A DNA stretch of 64,000 nt. Origin: Micropterix aruncella. Lineage: Eukaryota; Arthropoda; Insecta; Lepidoptera; Micropterigidae. The notes below the pieces were generated by a model that made no database searches, was not told where the DNA came from, and saw only the letters and a list, made by a program, of their open reading frames with translations. A program made the position numbers and the translations under genes. This document shows, piece by piece, positions 21,595-31,617 of the stretch. Positions within the stretch are counted from its first letter, which is position 1, and every line of letters begins with the position of its first letter. The stretch is from NCBI GenBank assembly GCA_944548615.1, contig OX155972.1, positions 4,606,475-4,670,474 of the forward strand, in the 5' to 3' direction.

Positions 21595-22339
21595 GCCGCC
21601 CCACAGTCACGGTAAACTTTTGTTTATCAACAAAGTTGAATCAACATGTTACGAGTTGATGAAACATGTTTTTCGCAACATTACGTTGCACAGTTTACCC
21701 CTGTGTGTTGAAAAGATGCCGCTCAGCAAGCGACAACTCAGCAACATGTTGATTCAACTTTATTGATAAACAAAAGTTTACCAAGAATACGGGGCTCTAA
21801 CATCAGTTTCCCAACAAATGTTGCTGTGTATGGACGCGTTTGCAACAAGTTATTAAGACGTGAAAAATACAATATGCAGTTTTCTAGGAAGAAAAAAAAG
21901 ATGGCTGCCAAAAAACGACAGGTAGCGGCGCAATTAAAGACCAATTTAATTGGATTTATTATGAGCCATTATAATTTTGTTTGAATATTTAAATATTTGT
22001 TTCGCTTTTGGCTATTGGCGGAGCAATCATTTCCAGAATTTGTTCGAAATCACTTTTCAACATTCTTGTATAGTTCTAAATAACCCATCTGTCATACGAA
22101 GATCACTCATCAAATTTTGTCTTTGCAACAAATAATTTCGTACCTACCACCTTTTTTTCCTTTTTTTAATAGAAAGTCTATACGTTAGATACAGAGAACA
22201 CAACATCATTACTTCCTCCGGCAACATTTTGACGCAGACTGGCATGTGGACATATTGATATAAACATTGTTTCAAGCAACTTTATCTTTGCTCATCAACT
22301 GTTGCTCAACAAAATTTTACAATGAATACGGGGCTTTAG
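21595..22339. mobile_element. TIR element(s) with GCCCCGTATTC-type termini
   Basis: At 21595-21800 a 55-60 bp inverted repeat is clear: GGTAAACTTTTGTTTATCAA runs inward on the left, and its complement leads out to GAATACGGGGC on the right. A further related terminus, AATGAATACGGGGC, lies at about 22322-22336 after a GTTGCTCAACAAAATTTTAC segment. Either a short MITE sits within a longer element of the same family, or internal duplication occurred. A small basic frame at 21763-21984 is not recognised. Confidence 0.6.
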
Positions 22340-23735
22340 ATACATTTTACCAAAACCCAACTGTCCCGTCTAGATGCGCTGGTGACAGCTAGTTTAAAAT
22401 CCTGGCTGTCCTTAGCCAAACCAGCTGACCCCACGACTCTCTTCAGGTCCAACCAAAATTTTGGGCTAGCGCTAAAACTGCCCTCTCTGCTCTACGCCAA
22501 CTCCAGAATAACCAAAAATTCGATTCTGTGCAATTCCAAAGATCCGGCAATATCGAAGCACGTAATAAGTGGCCGTAGTGATTCAAATGATCTACAAGCC
22601 CGCGTAGACTTCCACAAAAAGTTCCTTACTGGAATCAGCCAGAATGGCACTGGTCTAGGGTATGGCAGTACAACGACTTGAAAAAGTCTCTTTTGCAGGG
22701 AGATTACGACAGCAACAGTATGGCTCATGCTATTGGCCTTCAATGCCAGAATGATTGGACAACAATTGGGGACTTTTGCATTCCGCCTCCAATGCACTGG
22801 AAGGTAATGCTCTATGACTGGACGCCAGAGATGCTGAAATTTTATTTGAATGCCTTTCAGCATACACTTCCAGACCCCAGTAACCTCTCTCGTTGGAGCT
22901 TTGCCGAGGATAGTTCTTGTCCCCTCTGTAGCAATACCCCTTGCACAGCTAGACACATTCTAGCTGGCTGCAAGGTGGCCTTAGATCAAGGACGGTACAC
23001 TTACCGCCATGACAAAGTTCTCGCTGTTATTCGCGAGGTTATTAGTCTCTCAGTGGCTCGTGCCAACAAGGGTTTGACAGTATCCTCCAAACCCCCAATA
23101 CAGTTTGTGCGGAATGGCTCTAAAGGCAAAAAACACTTAACTACAAAACCTTTCGCAATAATTGAGAAAGCTACAGATTGGATTCTGGAGGTTGATTCGG
23201 TCTCTAAGCAGTATAAATTCCCTGAAAGTCTCGGATGCACAGCCCTCCGTCCAGATATAACTCTACTCTCTATCTCGGAAGGTAGCCCTTATTGTAGAAT
23301 TAACTTCCATGGGAATCAAATATCTCAAAAGACCACGAGTACAAATTAAATAAATACCATGATCTTGCAAATGCCGTAACCCGGAACGGCTTCACTGTTC
23401 ACCTTCACGCGGTGGAAGTTGGCGCTCGTGGCCTGCCAGCTGAATCTCTATTTCACCTCTTTAAAGATCTTGGCCTTTCCAGAAAAATAATCAACTCTTA
23501 GAAAAAATATCTAAAACTGCGATTTGCGCATCTCAAATTCTATGGCTTCGAAGGGGGAGTGAATGGGTGGTAAGGTGAACGCTCACATGTGGCAAGACAG
23601 CTGTCCTAAACCTACCACAGCCGGTCGTAAGTTCGGAATCCACTGCTCACCCCCCAGAAGTGTAAAAAAATAGTATTATGATGGGCCCGACTCCGGTCGG
23701 TGAATTCCATGGCAGCTCCGTTTGTATTTATTATT
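22340..23735 (+). mobile_element. R2-type (RLE) LINE, copy 4, longest 5' extension
   Basis: It shares about 1.3 kb with copy 3 and reaches some 100 bp further 5' (MTASLKSWLSLAKPADPTTL at 22382). Frames are broken by a deletion near 22675 (loss of the SDVD codons), a frameshift near 23270 and another near 23500. The zinc knuckle is intact. The tail CCGACTCCGGTCGGTGAATT ends in TTTATTATTTAT. It is a dead copy 1.4 kb from copy 3, in the same orientation. Confidence 0.85.
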
Positions 23736-23999
23736 TATTTATTGTTGACCGTAGGTCCACTTTCCCAGGATCAGATCACTTAGATCGGAATCTACATTTA
23801 ATTCTAGTCAGGATGGTGTATTTAATCTGTACACACCGGTGCGTACATTTATCAGACTTATGGCGATCCTATATTATAAAAAAGCTAACCTCTTTGTCGG
23901 GATTTTCATAAAATTGCAATTGCAAGCAGCACATAAAATTGCTGCTGAAATTGCATTTTACCGGTTCCGATTGTCATATTTTTTTATGTAGATTTGAGA

Positions 24000-24180
24000 T
24001 TGGTCATCTGACCATAATCGCTTTTTTTTTTAGATTTTTTTTGGATATATTAAGCAGCTCAGCTGCGAGGGGATTTGTATGGGATGACCATTGTATAGCA
24101 TGTTGGATTTTTTAACGCTCAATTTCTGTGGCAATAATGGGATCATTCAGGTAGTCATGAGTTCCATCATTTCTTGTAAA
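24000..24180 (-). pseudogene. Jockey-like LINE, 3' piece left of the Gypsy insertion
   Basis: Reading the minus strand from 32768 down to 32764 and then jumping to 24180, the LINE frame continues without a break (ALR then FTRNDGTHDYLNDPIIATEIER and a stop at about 24113). This proves the Gypsy element split one LINE. A T-rich stretch near 24010 may be its tail. Confidence 0.8.
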
Positions 24181-24184
24181 CCGC

Positions 24185-25330
24185 TATAACAGCAGCGCCA
24201 GTATGTGACAGCAGCGCCAGTATGTAACTGCCAGGTTCCAATATGTAACCGCGGGGTTGGACCTGGTTATACCTAGTCGTAGAATAACCACGAACAAAAA
24301 TCAAGTGCAGGAAGTATAATTTAAAGCCGAAGCCAATAAACATAAAAAAACTAACTTTCAGAAAAAATTGGACGCCACAGCTTTTTAAAGGTTAAAGCTG
24401 AAACTAAAAAAAAACCAGCACTCGATACCAAAAAAATTAAGCACAAGATTTAACAGGGTGGGTAAGTCTCACAAGTTTGTCACTGGTTTTGCCCGGAGGT
24501 AGCAACTCTTTCTTCAGCTGTAAAAAAGGAAATGAGAACACGTTGCTTCTTTTCAGCGTTCTTTATTCCGTTTCTCCACGGGCACAGCAAAACGAAGAAG
24601 GTGCAAGGCACACGATGCACACGATCACAGCACAGCAGTATATAAATCTTCCAAAAGTTGATAGTAGGTAGGTCCGGAATTTGAATCTCCGATTTCAAAA
24701 CTGCTCCAAGAAGCAGGCCGCCACGCTACGGCAGTTGATGCCTTACAGGTGTATTATTGATAGTAAATGGTATAAAAATAGAAGTGCTCGTCGCCCGTCT
24801 GAAGCCAAGGAAAAAAAAACCCGGTTAGAGTCGATACGCCGACATGTGCTAACCGCAAAAAATTGACAATAATCGCTTACCAGAAAAGAACTACATGAAT
24901 TAAGAACTGCGCCGCGCTATACTCGTCGGCAGCGACGCCGATCCTCAGCTCTTACGCCTGCGCTTCCACACTCCAAAATCACCAAAGAATGCCATTTTTA
25001 AAAGGCGTCACGACCCCGAAAAAGACGAGTGATCACCTTTTGACATTTCCGCCTGAACCAACGAGAATAGAGACGTCATTGCCGTAACCGTAGCGTTCGA
25101 CACCTTCTTACACGTCAGAAAAACGGTTTTAACGAATTTTACAGTCGACTTTTAAGTCAAGTTGTGACTTAATTACGACGTTACGAAAATGAAGCAGAAA
25201 ACTTCGGAAAAATAGTAGAGACGCCAGAAAACGTGTGCAAATGACACCGAAACATGTAATTACATGGATCTGCACACGGAAAAGCATGAATCGCGAAAGA
25301 AATGTCATGAAAAAAGCAGTTTTTGTTACA
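24185..25330 (-). repeat. 3' LTR of the Gypsy element
   Basis: It is 1146 bp. On the minus strand it begins TGTAACAAAAACTGC and ends CTGCTGTTATA. Near its 3' end the phrase CTGGCGCTGCTGT(C/T)A is tandemly doubled. It matches the other LTR almost base for base. Confidence 0.95.
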
Positions 25331-25342
25331 GCCCCCCTTCCA
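25331..25342 (-). promoter_or_regulatory. Polypurine tract
   Basis: GGAAGGGGGGC on the minus strand abuts the 3' LTR, where second-strand priming of an LTR element is expected. Confidence 0.85.
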
Positions 25343-26102
25343 AAAAGAAATCGGAAGAGCCAACGAACGATTTCAAATGAATCGTCCCGATTCTAGCTCC
25401 ACTCTCATGGGTTAACAAAAACGCCACAACGTCTATAACAGTGTATAAGACAGAAAAAAAAATACTCTTCTAAACCAAATGACCAAGCTACCTTCAATAA
25501 GGGTAAACAAGTCTACAAAAACATACAAATAAATAAACAAAATCTTCCCGTTAACTAAAGTGGAAACCCTGGTAGGTAAGTTCTGCAGAGGTCAACTGCC
25601 ATTTGAAAACTCTCCACTTTCCCGTAGAGAACACAAAACTACTTCAACAACAAAACTACTGCTTACCATGGAAGCACAAAGCCCATGTAAAAGAAAAACC
25701 ACAAAACCTGGTGTCCTAAACAACCGTAATAAACCACCCCTCCTACTGAAGGAACACCAACAACGTCCAATAATCAAACCAAATACTGGCTGTGGACAAA
25801 AGAAACCGATGACTATATTGTTAGACCACGACAGAACTAATACCTCCTCCGGTATTTGAAAAATGTCCAATACTACCTTTCATACCATCACCTTGCATAC
25901 TTCCCTCTCATGACATAAATTCAATCTACAGTGTTGCTAGACAGGTTTACTAGCAAGACTGATCTCAAACGAAATGATTTCAGTGATAGTAACCACTCGG
26001 TACTACACCTTTGTAAGGAACACATTTTTAAAGTCGATCTAGTCGAACTCATAAAGACAACTTTCCGAAGAATGTTAACGAGAGACATAGAAATTACACA
26101 AA
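25343..26102 (-). other. Gypsy 3' untranslated internal region
   Basis: This 760-bp stretch lies between the end of integrase and the polypurine tract. Frames of 92-99 codons exist on both strands but show no envelope features such as a signal peptide or transmembrane segment. Confidence 0.6.
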
Positions 26103-27395
26103 TTACTTAGACCCTTTAGGATTTAATTTGAAATCCTTAATATGCCAAGAGCCAATATTCTTTCCCTGAGCATTAACCAACTCGTATACCAGAGCCGACA
26201 GTTTCTTGACTATCCGACATTTTTCATAACGTGGGGCAAACTTTGAAATAAAATAATTCCCCGCATTGCTCAAGAAGTACGTTTTCTTGTAAACCGTATC
26301 GCCCACCTCAAACTCCGCAGGACGGTGTTTACGGTCATAACACGTTTTATTGTGAGCATGCGCATTATCAAGTTTCTTCCTCACGGTATGAAAAACACCG
26401 GAAAGTTCGCTCAGATCTTGAGCGTAGGACAAACGACTGCCAAAAAGGACCTCAGCTTGGGACTCAGGAGATTGAGTATAAAACGAACCGTCTAAGATAG
26501 GTTCTCGACCATGAACCAAGAAGAAAGGACTGAAACCCGTAGCCTCAGAAACGGCCGAATTGATCGCCATCTGAATGGCAGAAAGGTGGAGGTCCCAAGA
26601 GCGATGGTCGTTTTTTACAGACAACGCCAACGCCGTGACAACTCCTCGATTCTGCCTCTCAGTTGGATTGACCTGAGGGCAATACTTCGGATTTAGGTAA
26701 ACCTTAGGTATCCGATACTTGGACATTAGTTCGGTAAACTCCTTTCCAATAAATTGTTTTCCGTTGTCGGAAATAACATACTGAGGGACACCAAAACGCA
26801 GGAAAACTTCATGCTCCATGATACGACTCACGATTTTGCTAGTAGCCCTCTTTAAAGGGAAAAGCAAACAGTATTTACTGAAACAACAAGTAACTACTAG
26901 TATGTGAATATTCCGATCTCTCGTCATCGGATAGGGACCCAACAAATCGACGGAGACCATCTGGAAAGGGAAAGAACAAGACTTTGGATTGCCTAACTGA
27001 CCCAAAGGAGAAATATTTGGGTGTTTATACTGTTGGCAAGTTTCACATTGGGAAATGAATTTGACCACATCTCCGTGCAAATTCGGCCAAAAATAGCGCA
27101 TTGCTAGGCGACGATGAGTTTTAAAAACCCCAAAATGCATAGACAGATCGGACGCATGGTTGTCGTGTATAAGCTTTTCTCGGAGAGGTAAGGGTACCAC
27201 TAACTTCCAGTCATAAGCGCTGGTGAGCTGGTACTTTCCCTTCGTGTAGCGATACAACTCTGCGTCCTTAATCTGGTAATTAGGGTAAGCGGCAGGATTA
27301 TTAGATACCGCTTGGAACAAATCGTTGTACCAAGGATCGGCGACCACAGAAACAGATGAAACGGGCAACAAACGCGATAACGCATCAGGAACCAC
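26103..27395 (-). CDS. Gypsy pol, integrase part (after frameshift)
   Basis: It encodes about 430 residues. It opens in the RNase H/integrase linker (VPDALSRLLP). Integrase zinc domain: HDNHASDLSMHFGVFKTHRR with CETCQQYKH (HHCC). Catalytic core: VSVDLLGPYP, YVISDNGKQFIG and the downstream Glu in NPTERQNRGVV, together the DDE triad. The C-terminal part (RKHRPAEFEVGDTVYKK) resembles the GPY/F-like tail. The ATG given by a simple ORF call is not a real start: this is the continuation of the frame ending at 27430, displaced by an indel. Confidence 0.9.
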   Translation of the reverse strand: MVPDALSRLLPVSSVSVVADPWYNDLFQAVSNNPAAYPNYQIKDAELYRYTKGKYQLTSAYDWKLVVPLPLREKLIHDNHASDLSMHFGVFKTHRRLAMRYFWPNLHGDVVKFISQCETCQQYKHPNISPLGQLGNPKSCSFPFQMVSVDLLGPYPMTRDRNIHILVVTCCFSKYCLLFPLKRATSKIVSRIMEHEVFLRFGVPQYVISDNGKQFIGKEFTELMSKYRIPKVYLNPKYCPQVNPTERQNRGVVTALALSVKNDHRSWDLHLSAIQMAINSAVSEATGFSPFFLVHGREPILDGSFYTQSPESQAEVLFGSRLSYAQDLSELSGVFHTVRKKLDNAHAHNKTCYDRKHRPAEFEVGDTVYKKTYFLSNAGNYFISKFAPRYEKCRIVKKLSALVYELVNAQGKNIGSWHIKDFKLNPKGSK

Positions 27396-27440
27396 ATTTT
27401 CGACGCCTTTCTTATGGACGATCTCAAAGTCAAAGGCACA
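27396..27440 (-). other. Frameshift breaking Gypsy pol
   Basis: The upstream pol frame stops just after the RNase H end (NPTGRLARWGIRL). The family sequence resumes in another frame a few bases later. Because the two LTRs are nearly identical, the change is recent, or else a sequencing error. Confidence 0.8.
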
Positions 27441-29205
27441 GCCGAATACCCCATCTGGCCAAACGGCCAGTTGGGTTCTTCAGACTCAAAAACCACAGAA
27501 GACTGGCATGATCCGTGAAGATTTTGACTTTGGGGCCGCCCTCTAAGTAGCCGCGAAAATGCTCGATTGCATGAATCACGCTTAGGGCCTCCCGTTCGGT
27601 AGCAGAGTATCGCGTTTCAGCGGGTAAGAGAGTCCTACTCGTGAAAGCGATGGGATGTTCTACGCCATCCACTGTCTGGGTAAGTACGCCGCCTAAACCG
27701 TACAACGATGCGTCGCAGTGTAACGCAAATGGCTTTGTATAGTCCGGACAAGCTAGTATCGGACTAGAAATTAGAGCTGACTTCAATTTTTGAAAGGCCT
27801 CTTCCGCTTCTGGTGACCACGAAAATGCGGGAGCACCTTTGCGGGTACTGGTCAAACGTGACAGAGGAGCAGCAATACAGGAGAAATTTCGGATAAACCG
27901 ACGATACCAACCGGCCATCCCAAGGAAAGTTTTAACCAACTTAGGCGAACTAGGAGTCGGAAAGTCTAATATACATTGTACTTTTTCGGGATCGGTATGT
28001 AGACCATGAGAGTCTACTACATACCCTAGGTACTTAAGTTCTCGACGACAAAATTGACACTTTTTGAAATTAATCGTTAGGTTCGCATAAACGAGACGAT
28101 CTAACACTCGGTTTAACAATGAAATATGCTCTTTGAAAGTTGAAGAGACAATAACGATATCATCTAGGTAACAAAATACTTTGTTATCGAACGACGGGTC
28201 GAACAACTGATCAGCGAGCCGTTGCATGCAGGCAGGAGAATTGCGCATGCCGAACGGACAGACTTGCATAGCAAAGAAACCACGTCCAGGAACCGTAAAA
28301 CTGCACTTTTCCTGAGAGGCAGGATCTAAGGGGATTTGCCAAAAGGCGGCCGACAAATCGATGGAAGACAAGTAGTTAGCGTCTCGTAAACTGTCCAGGA
28401 TGGTAGTAATTCTCGGAAGAGGGTACGCATCCGGCTTCGTTATCGAGTTGAGCTTCCTACTATCCAGACAAAATCTTAAAGTCCCATCGGACTTCGGAAC
28501 AAAAATTGTTGGGTTATTCCAACCCCCTTTGCTAGGTTTAATAACTCCTAACTCTAGCATACGATCAACTTCCTCATTTAACAATGCTAAACGAGCGGGA
28601 GACATGGGATAATACCGCTGTTTCACCGGTGGATGATTACCCGTGTCGATAACCTGGGATATTAAATTAGTTCGACCAAGACCCTTAACGTCTGTCGAAA
28701 CTTTTTGAAAACCATCGATCATTTTGTTTGCTAAGAACTGCTGATTCTCAGTCAGAGAAGCGAAAGGATGCAAAACCCTCACTTCGCTGACTGAATGCCA
28801 ACTAACATCACTATCCTCAAACCTAACGAACTTCACAATTTCCGGAGCCAAATCAAATTGTCGGACAAAGTCCATGCCTAATATAAGAGAAGTGCCAATA
28901 TCCGGAGCCACAACCGCTCGGATCACTTGACAATGATTATTAAATTTGAAAGGCAAAGACATATAACCGATCGTCCTAACCGTACTAGCATTTGCGGTAC
29001 TTAAAGTCCAAGACGAAGTCTTGTGCAGGGTATACCCGATCTCAATTAAATATCGATGTGAGTCGGCACCCAAAATTGTGACGCTCGAACCAGTGTCAAG
29101 CAAGCCACAAACCGCAATATCACCCAACGCAACATCTAAAAATGGACGACGGTTGTCTTTTTCCTCTTCGAACAAGGTAGAGACAGAGTGAACAAACGCA
29201 TTCAC
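27430..29205 (-). CDS. Gypsy pol, protease-RT-RNase H part
   Basis: This is a frame of about 591 codons in the -1 frame relative to gag. Protease: CGLLDTGSSVTIL (aspartic DTGS) near residue 35. RT: VDRMLELGVIKPSKGGWNNP, LRFCLDSRKLNSIT, SSIDLSAAFWQIPL, and the catalytic box YLDDIVIVSS near residue 345. RNase H: PFALHCDASLYGLGGVL, then TEREALSVIHAIEHFRGYL and TDHASLLWFL. The first codon counted is GTG; translation really comes by frameshifting from gag, so no start is expected. Confidence 0.93.
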   Translation of the reverse strand: MNAFVHSVSTLFEEEKDNRRPFLDVALGDIAVCGLLDTGSSVTILGADSHRYLIEIGYTLHKTSSWTLSTANASTVRTIGYMSLPFKFNNHCQVIRAVVAPDIGTSLILGMDFVRQFDLAPEIVKFVRFEDSDVSWHSVSEVRVLHPFASLTENQQFLANKMIDGFQKVSTDVKGLGRTNLISQVIDTGNHPPVKQRYYPMSPARLALLNEEVDRMLELGVIKPSKGGWNNPTIFVPKSDGTLRFCLDSRKLNSITKPDAYPLPRITTILDSLRDANYLSSIDLSAAFWQIPLDPASQEKCSFTVPGRGFFAMQVCPFGMRNSPACMQRLADQLFDPSFDNKVFCYLDDIVIVSSTFKEHISLLNRVLDRLVYANLTINFKKCQFCRRELKYLGYVVDSHGLHTDPEKVQCILDFPTPSSPKLVKTFLGMAGWYRRFIRNFSCIAAPLSRLTSTRKGAPAFSWSPEAEEAFQKLKSALISSPILACPDYTKPFALHCDASLYGLGGVLTQTVDGVEHPIAFTSRTLLPAETRYSATEREALSVIHAIEHFRGYLEGGPKVKIFTDHASLLWFLSLKNPTGRLARWGIRLCL

Positions 29206-30761
29206 TCTGTCTCGGTTCTCGAGTTTTTTGAATCGGCCGAAGTAGAATTGGGAGAATTATTACCTTTGGAACAATCCGGACAAGTTGTCACGGTAAAATT
29301 AAATTTACCGCAACGGTAACAGTACTTGGAGTGCCCGTGATGTGAACCCCTCTGGTAACCACCATACGCTCCTCGAGGACCACCCGCATTATGCGGTTTG
29401 CCTCGGGAGTAACCACCTCGGTGAAAACCACCCCGATTGCTTGAACCTCTATGGGATTCTTGAGTACGATTGGATAGGGAATCAACAGCGGACACTGTGC
29501 ACTGATGAAGATGTTCCTCAAGAGGAACGTCCGTACTATTATTACTGGAACCAAAACAATCGACAGAGTGAACTGCTCTAGACGCAGAAGGCTTGGCTTT
29601 TGAAAGTGCCTGCAGGTTAGCATTATACTCATTTATAGCCACATGCGTGAGTTCCTGCTGTTTCCCCACATGAAGCAGTTCTTGTATGGAATGAACAGGG
29701 ATGTACGCGAAACATTGTTGCAGGTAAGGTTTTAAATTGGGTACTAGGATTGTCAGCTGCTCCGCCTCCGGCAAGGGCCTGGATAATTTATTAAAATAGC
29801 CCAATACTTCAGTAACAAAAAGATGAAGAGGTTCATCCGGTCTCTGAATTCGAGCGCGAGCCCGTTTCAACATATCGCGGTCGAAGGTTTGACTGCCAAA
29901 ATTTTGGCGAAGTTCTTTGGCCAACTGTGGCCAATTGTCAATCCTGGAAGCAACCGTCCTATACCATGCGAGCGCGTGATGTTGAAACAACTCGCACGCC
30001 GATTTCAGCAACCGTGCATCAGAAATATTTCGTGCCAAACGATTTTCCTCAAGGCGTTCCAGGAATTCTACGACGCATGACTTTCCATCAAACACAAACC
30101 CTAAACTCAAAGGCCTTAACACCTGTTCATTAGTAAAATCATACGGCCTGCTGACAGCGACCGGATTCCTAACACAAACCTCGGGTTCGGAAACCGAATT
30201 ACCCGCATTAGGTACACTCGAAACATTTGGAACGGCTAACGGAACAAAAAGATTATGTGATGCAACCGATGTCACCCCTAAAGGATGTACCGGCACAGGC
30301 ACCTCTACCTGTACAGAAGTAGACGGCAGTAAATTTGGACTAGGAGCTCTCACAATATCTGAACACTCCTCTAGCACCTTCACGATCTCTAAAATCTCCG
30401 CCTGAAGACGTTCAAACGAAGCTGTCGGTACAACCCCAGACGTTATACGCGATACTCTATAAAAAAGATGCGTTGTTTTTGTACAAACGCGTTTAAACAA
30501 AGGTCGAGTATTGTTCTCTACCAAATCCTCGACAAATTCTTGGAGACACAAGAGTCGAGTTGAACATTCGTTAAACTCTTGCTCGGGATCCAGATCCGTT
30601 GACGTGATTGAATCTGCAGGAAACTGTTTAAGCAGCGAACTAAACTGTCGGCGCATCGACTCCACAAGCGTCGGGGTAACCTCCCGAATTTTGAATTCAT
30701 AATCCAATTCTTTTTTAACCAAGTGTGAGGCAGAATAATACACAAGCACGGGGGAAGCCAT
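29202..30761 (-). CDS. Gypsy gag polyprotein
   Basis: It has 519 residues from a true ATG at 30761. The N-terminal half is acidic and helical. The capsid-like region (about 215-370) includes FDGKSCVVEFLERLEENRLA and AWYRTVASRIDNWPQLAKEL. The C-terminal nucleocapsid is Gly/Arg-rich (RGSSNRGGFHRGGYSRGKPH) with a single zinc-knuckle-like YCYRCGKFNFTVTTCPDC. Spacing is CX2CX4-F-X4C, so the usual His ligand is Phe here. The stop overlaps the pol frame. Confidence 0.9.
   Translation of the reverse strand: MASPVLVYYSASHLVKKELDYEFKIREVTPTLVESMRRQFSSLLKQFPADSITSTDLDPEQEFNECSTRLLCLQEFVEDLVENNTRPLFKRVCTKTTHLFYRVSRITSGVVPTASFERLQAEILEIVKVLEECSDIVRAPSPNLLPSTSVQVEVPVPVHPLGVTSVASHNLFVPLAVPNVSSVPNAGNSVSEPEVCVRNPVAVSRPYDFTNEQVLRPLSLGFVFDGKSCVVEFLERLEENRLARNISDARLLKSACELFQHHALAWYRTVASRIDNWPQLAKELRQNFGSQTFDRDMLKRARARIQRPDEPLHLFVTEVLGYFNKLSRPLPEAEQLTILVPNLKPYLQQCFAYIPVHSIQELLHVGKQQELTHVAINEYNANLQALSKAKPSASRAVHSVDCFGSSNNSTDVPLEEHLHQCTVSAVDSLSNRTQESHRGSSNRGGFHRGGYSRGKPHNAGGPRGAYGGYQRGSHHGHSKYCYRCGKFNFTVTTCPDCSKGNNSPNSTSADSKNSRTETE
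29223..29229 (-). promoter_or_regulatory. -1 ribosomal frameshift slippery site A AAA AAC
   Basis: In the gag frame the minus strand reads TCA AAA AAC, which is the canonical X XXY YYZ heptamer. It lies 19 bases before the gag stop. Slipping back one base opens directly into the protease frame. Confidence 0.8.
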
Positions 30762-31596
30762 CTCAACTACTTGCGTATTAAAAATATAAACAAGCAGAAA
30801 ATTTAAAAGTTTAAAAATTTTTTAAAAAAAAAAAAAAAAACAAAAAAATTATTGACAAAAAAGAAATTTACCAAAAAAAAAAAAAAATTTATTTATGGTA
30901 AAAAAATCAAATATAAAAAATTGTTCTGCTCAATAAAAAAAAAACAAAAAAACTTAATATTTTTTTTTTCAAAAAAAAAATAAATAACTTTAGAAAATAA
31001 ATAACTAGAACGGACTGACCTCAACGATTGCTGACGAGCACCTCTATTCACCTGACACCTTTAACCAATGGAGCGGAGTATTCAATCTTCGGACCTGAAA
31101 TTTACAAAAAACAATTTAATAAACAGTCTATAACAATCTATGAACACGGCAAGCCTCTATCTTGCTGATGAGGCTATTTCCCGACAACCGTATCGGATTA
31201 CCAAATAGAACAGAAAAAATGAGAAAGAAAAACAATATTAGTAATCAGTATATAATCCTTCAAATATGGCAAGCCTCTATCCTAATGACGGGGCTATTTC
31301 CCGACAACCGTATCGGATTACAAATTAAAAACAAAAAATTACAAAAACGCTATACTGTACCTCGAGCTACTGTACAATGATACTAGATATTATGTACAAT
31401 ATCTTTAAAAAACTATGTGAAAAAGAAACGGCAAGTCTGTATACAATAGAACTTCTTCGCGGTAACCGCTTAAAAAATTAAATTCAAATTACAAGAAATG
31501 TTACAGGTTAAACATTAAAGAAAACGTTTAAGTAAACGCAGACGTGTCTCAAAAACTAAAGAAAGAATTACTACTTAGGCTAAAACCAGTTCTAAG
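30762..31596 (-). other. Gypsy 5' leader
   Basis: This roughly 830-bp stretch lies between the primer-binding site and gag. It includes a very A-rich part (30780-31010). A direct duplication at 31150-31200 and 31264-31325 shares GGCAAGCCTCTATC and CTATTTCCCGACAACCGTAT. It may carry packaging signals, which is inferred only. Confidence 0.6.
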
Positions 31597-31614
31597 GCCC
31601 CACGTTGGGCGCCA
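31597..31614 (-). promoter_or_regulatory. tRNA primer-binding site
   Basis: The minus strand reads TGGCGCCCAACGTGGGGC, three bases after the LTR. The TGG start complements a tRNA CCA end. The primer tRNA cannot be named with certainty. Confidence 0.85.
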
Positions 31615-31617
31615 GTA

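Noticed and set aside
25560..25870. Envelope gene between integrase and the 3' LTR
   Set aside because: The small frames there lack a signal peptide, transmembrane segment or glycoprotein pattern.
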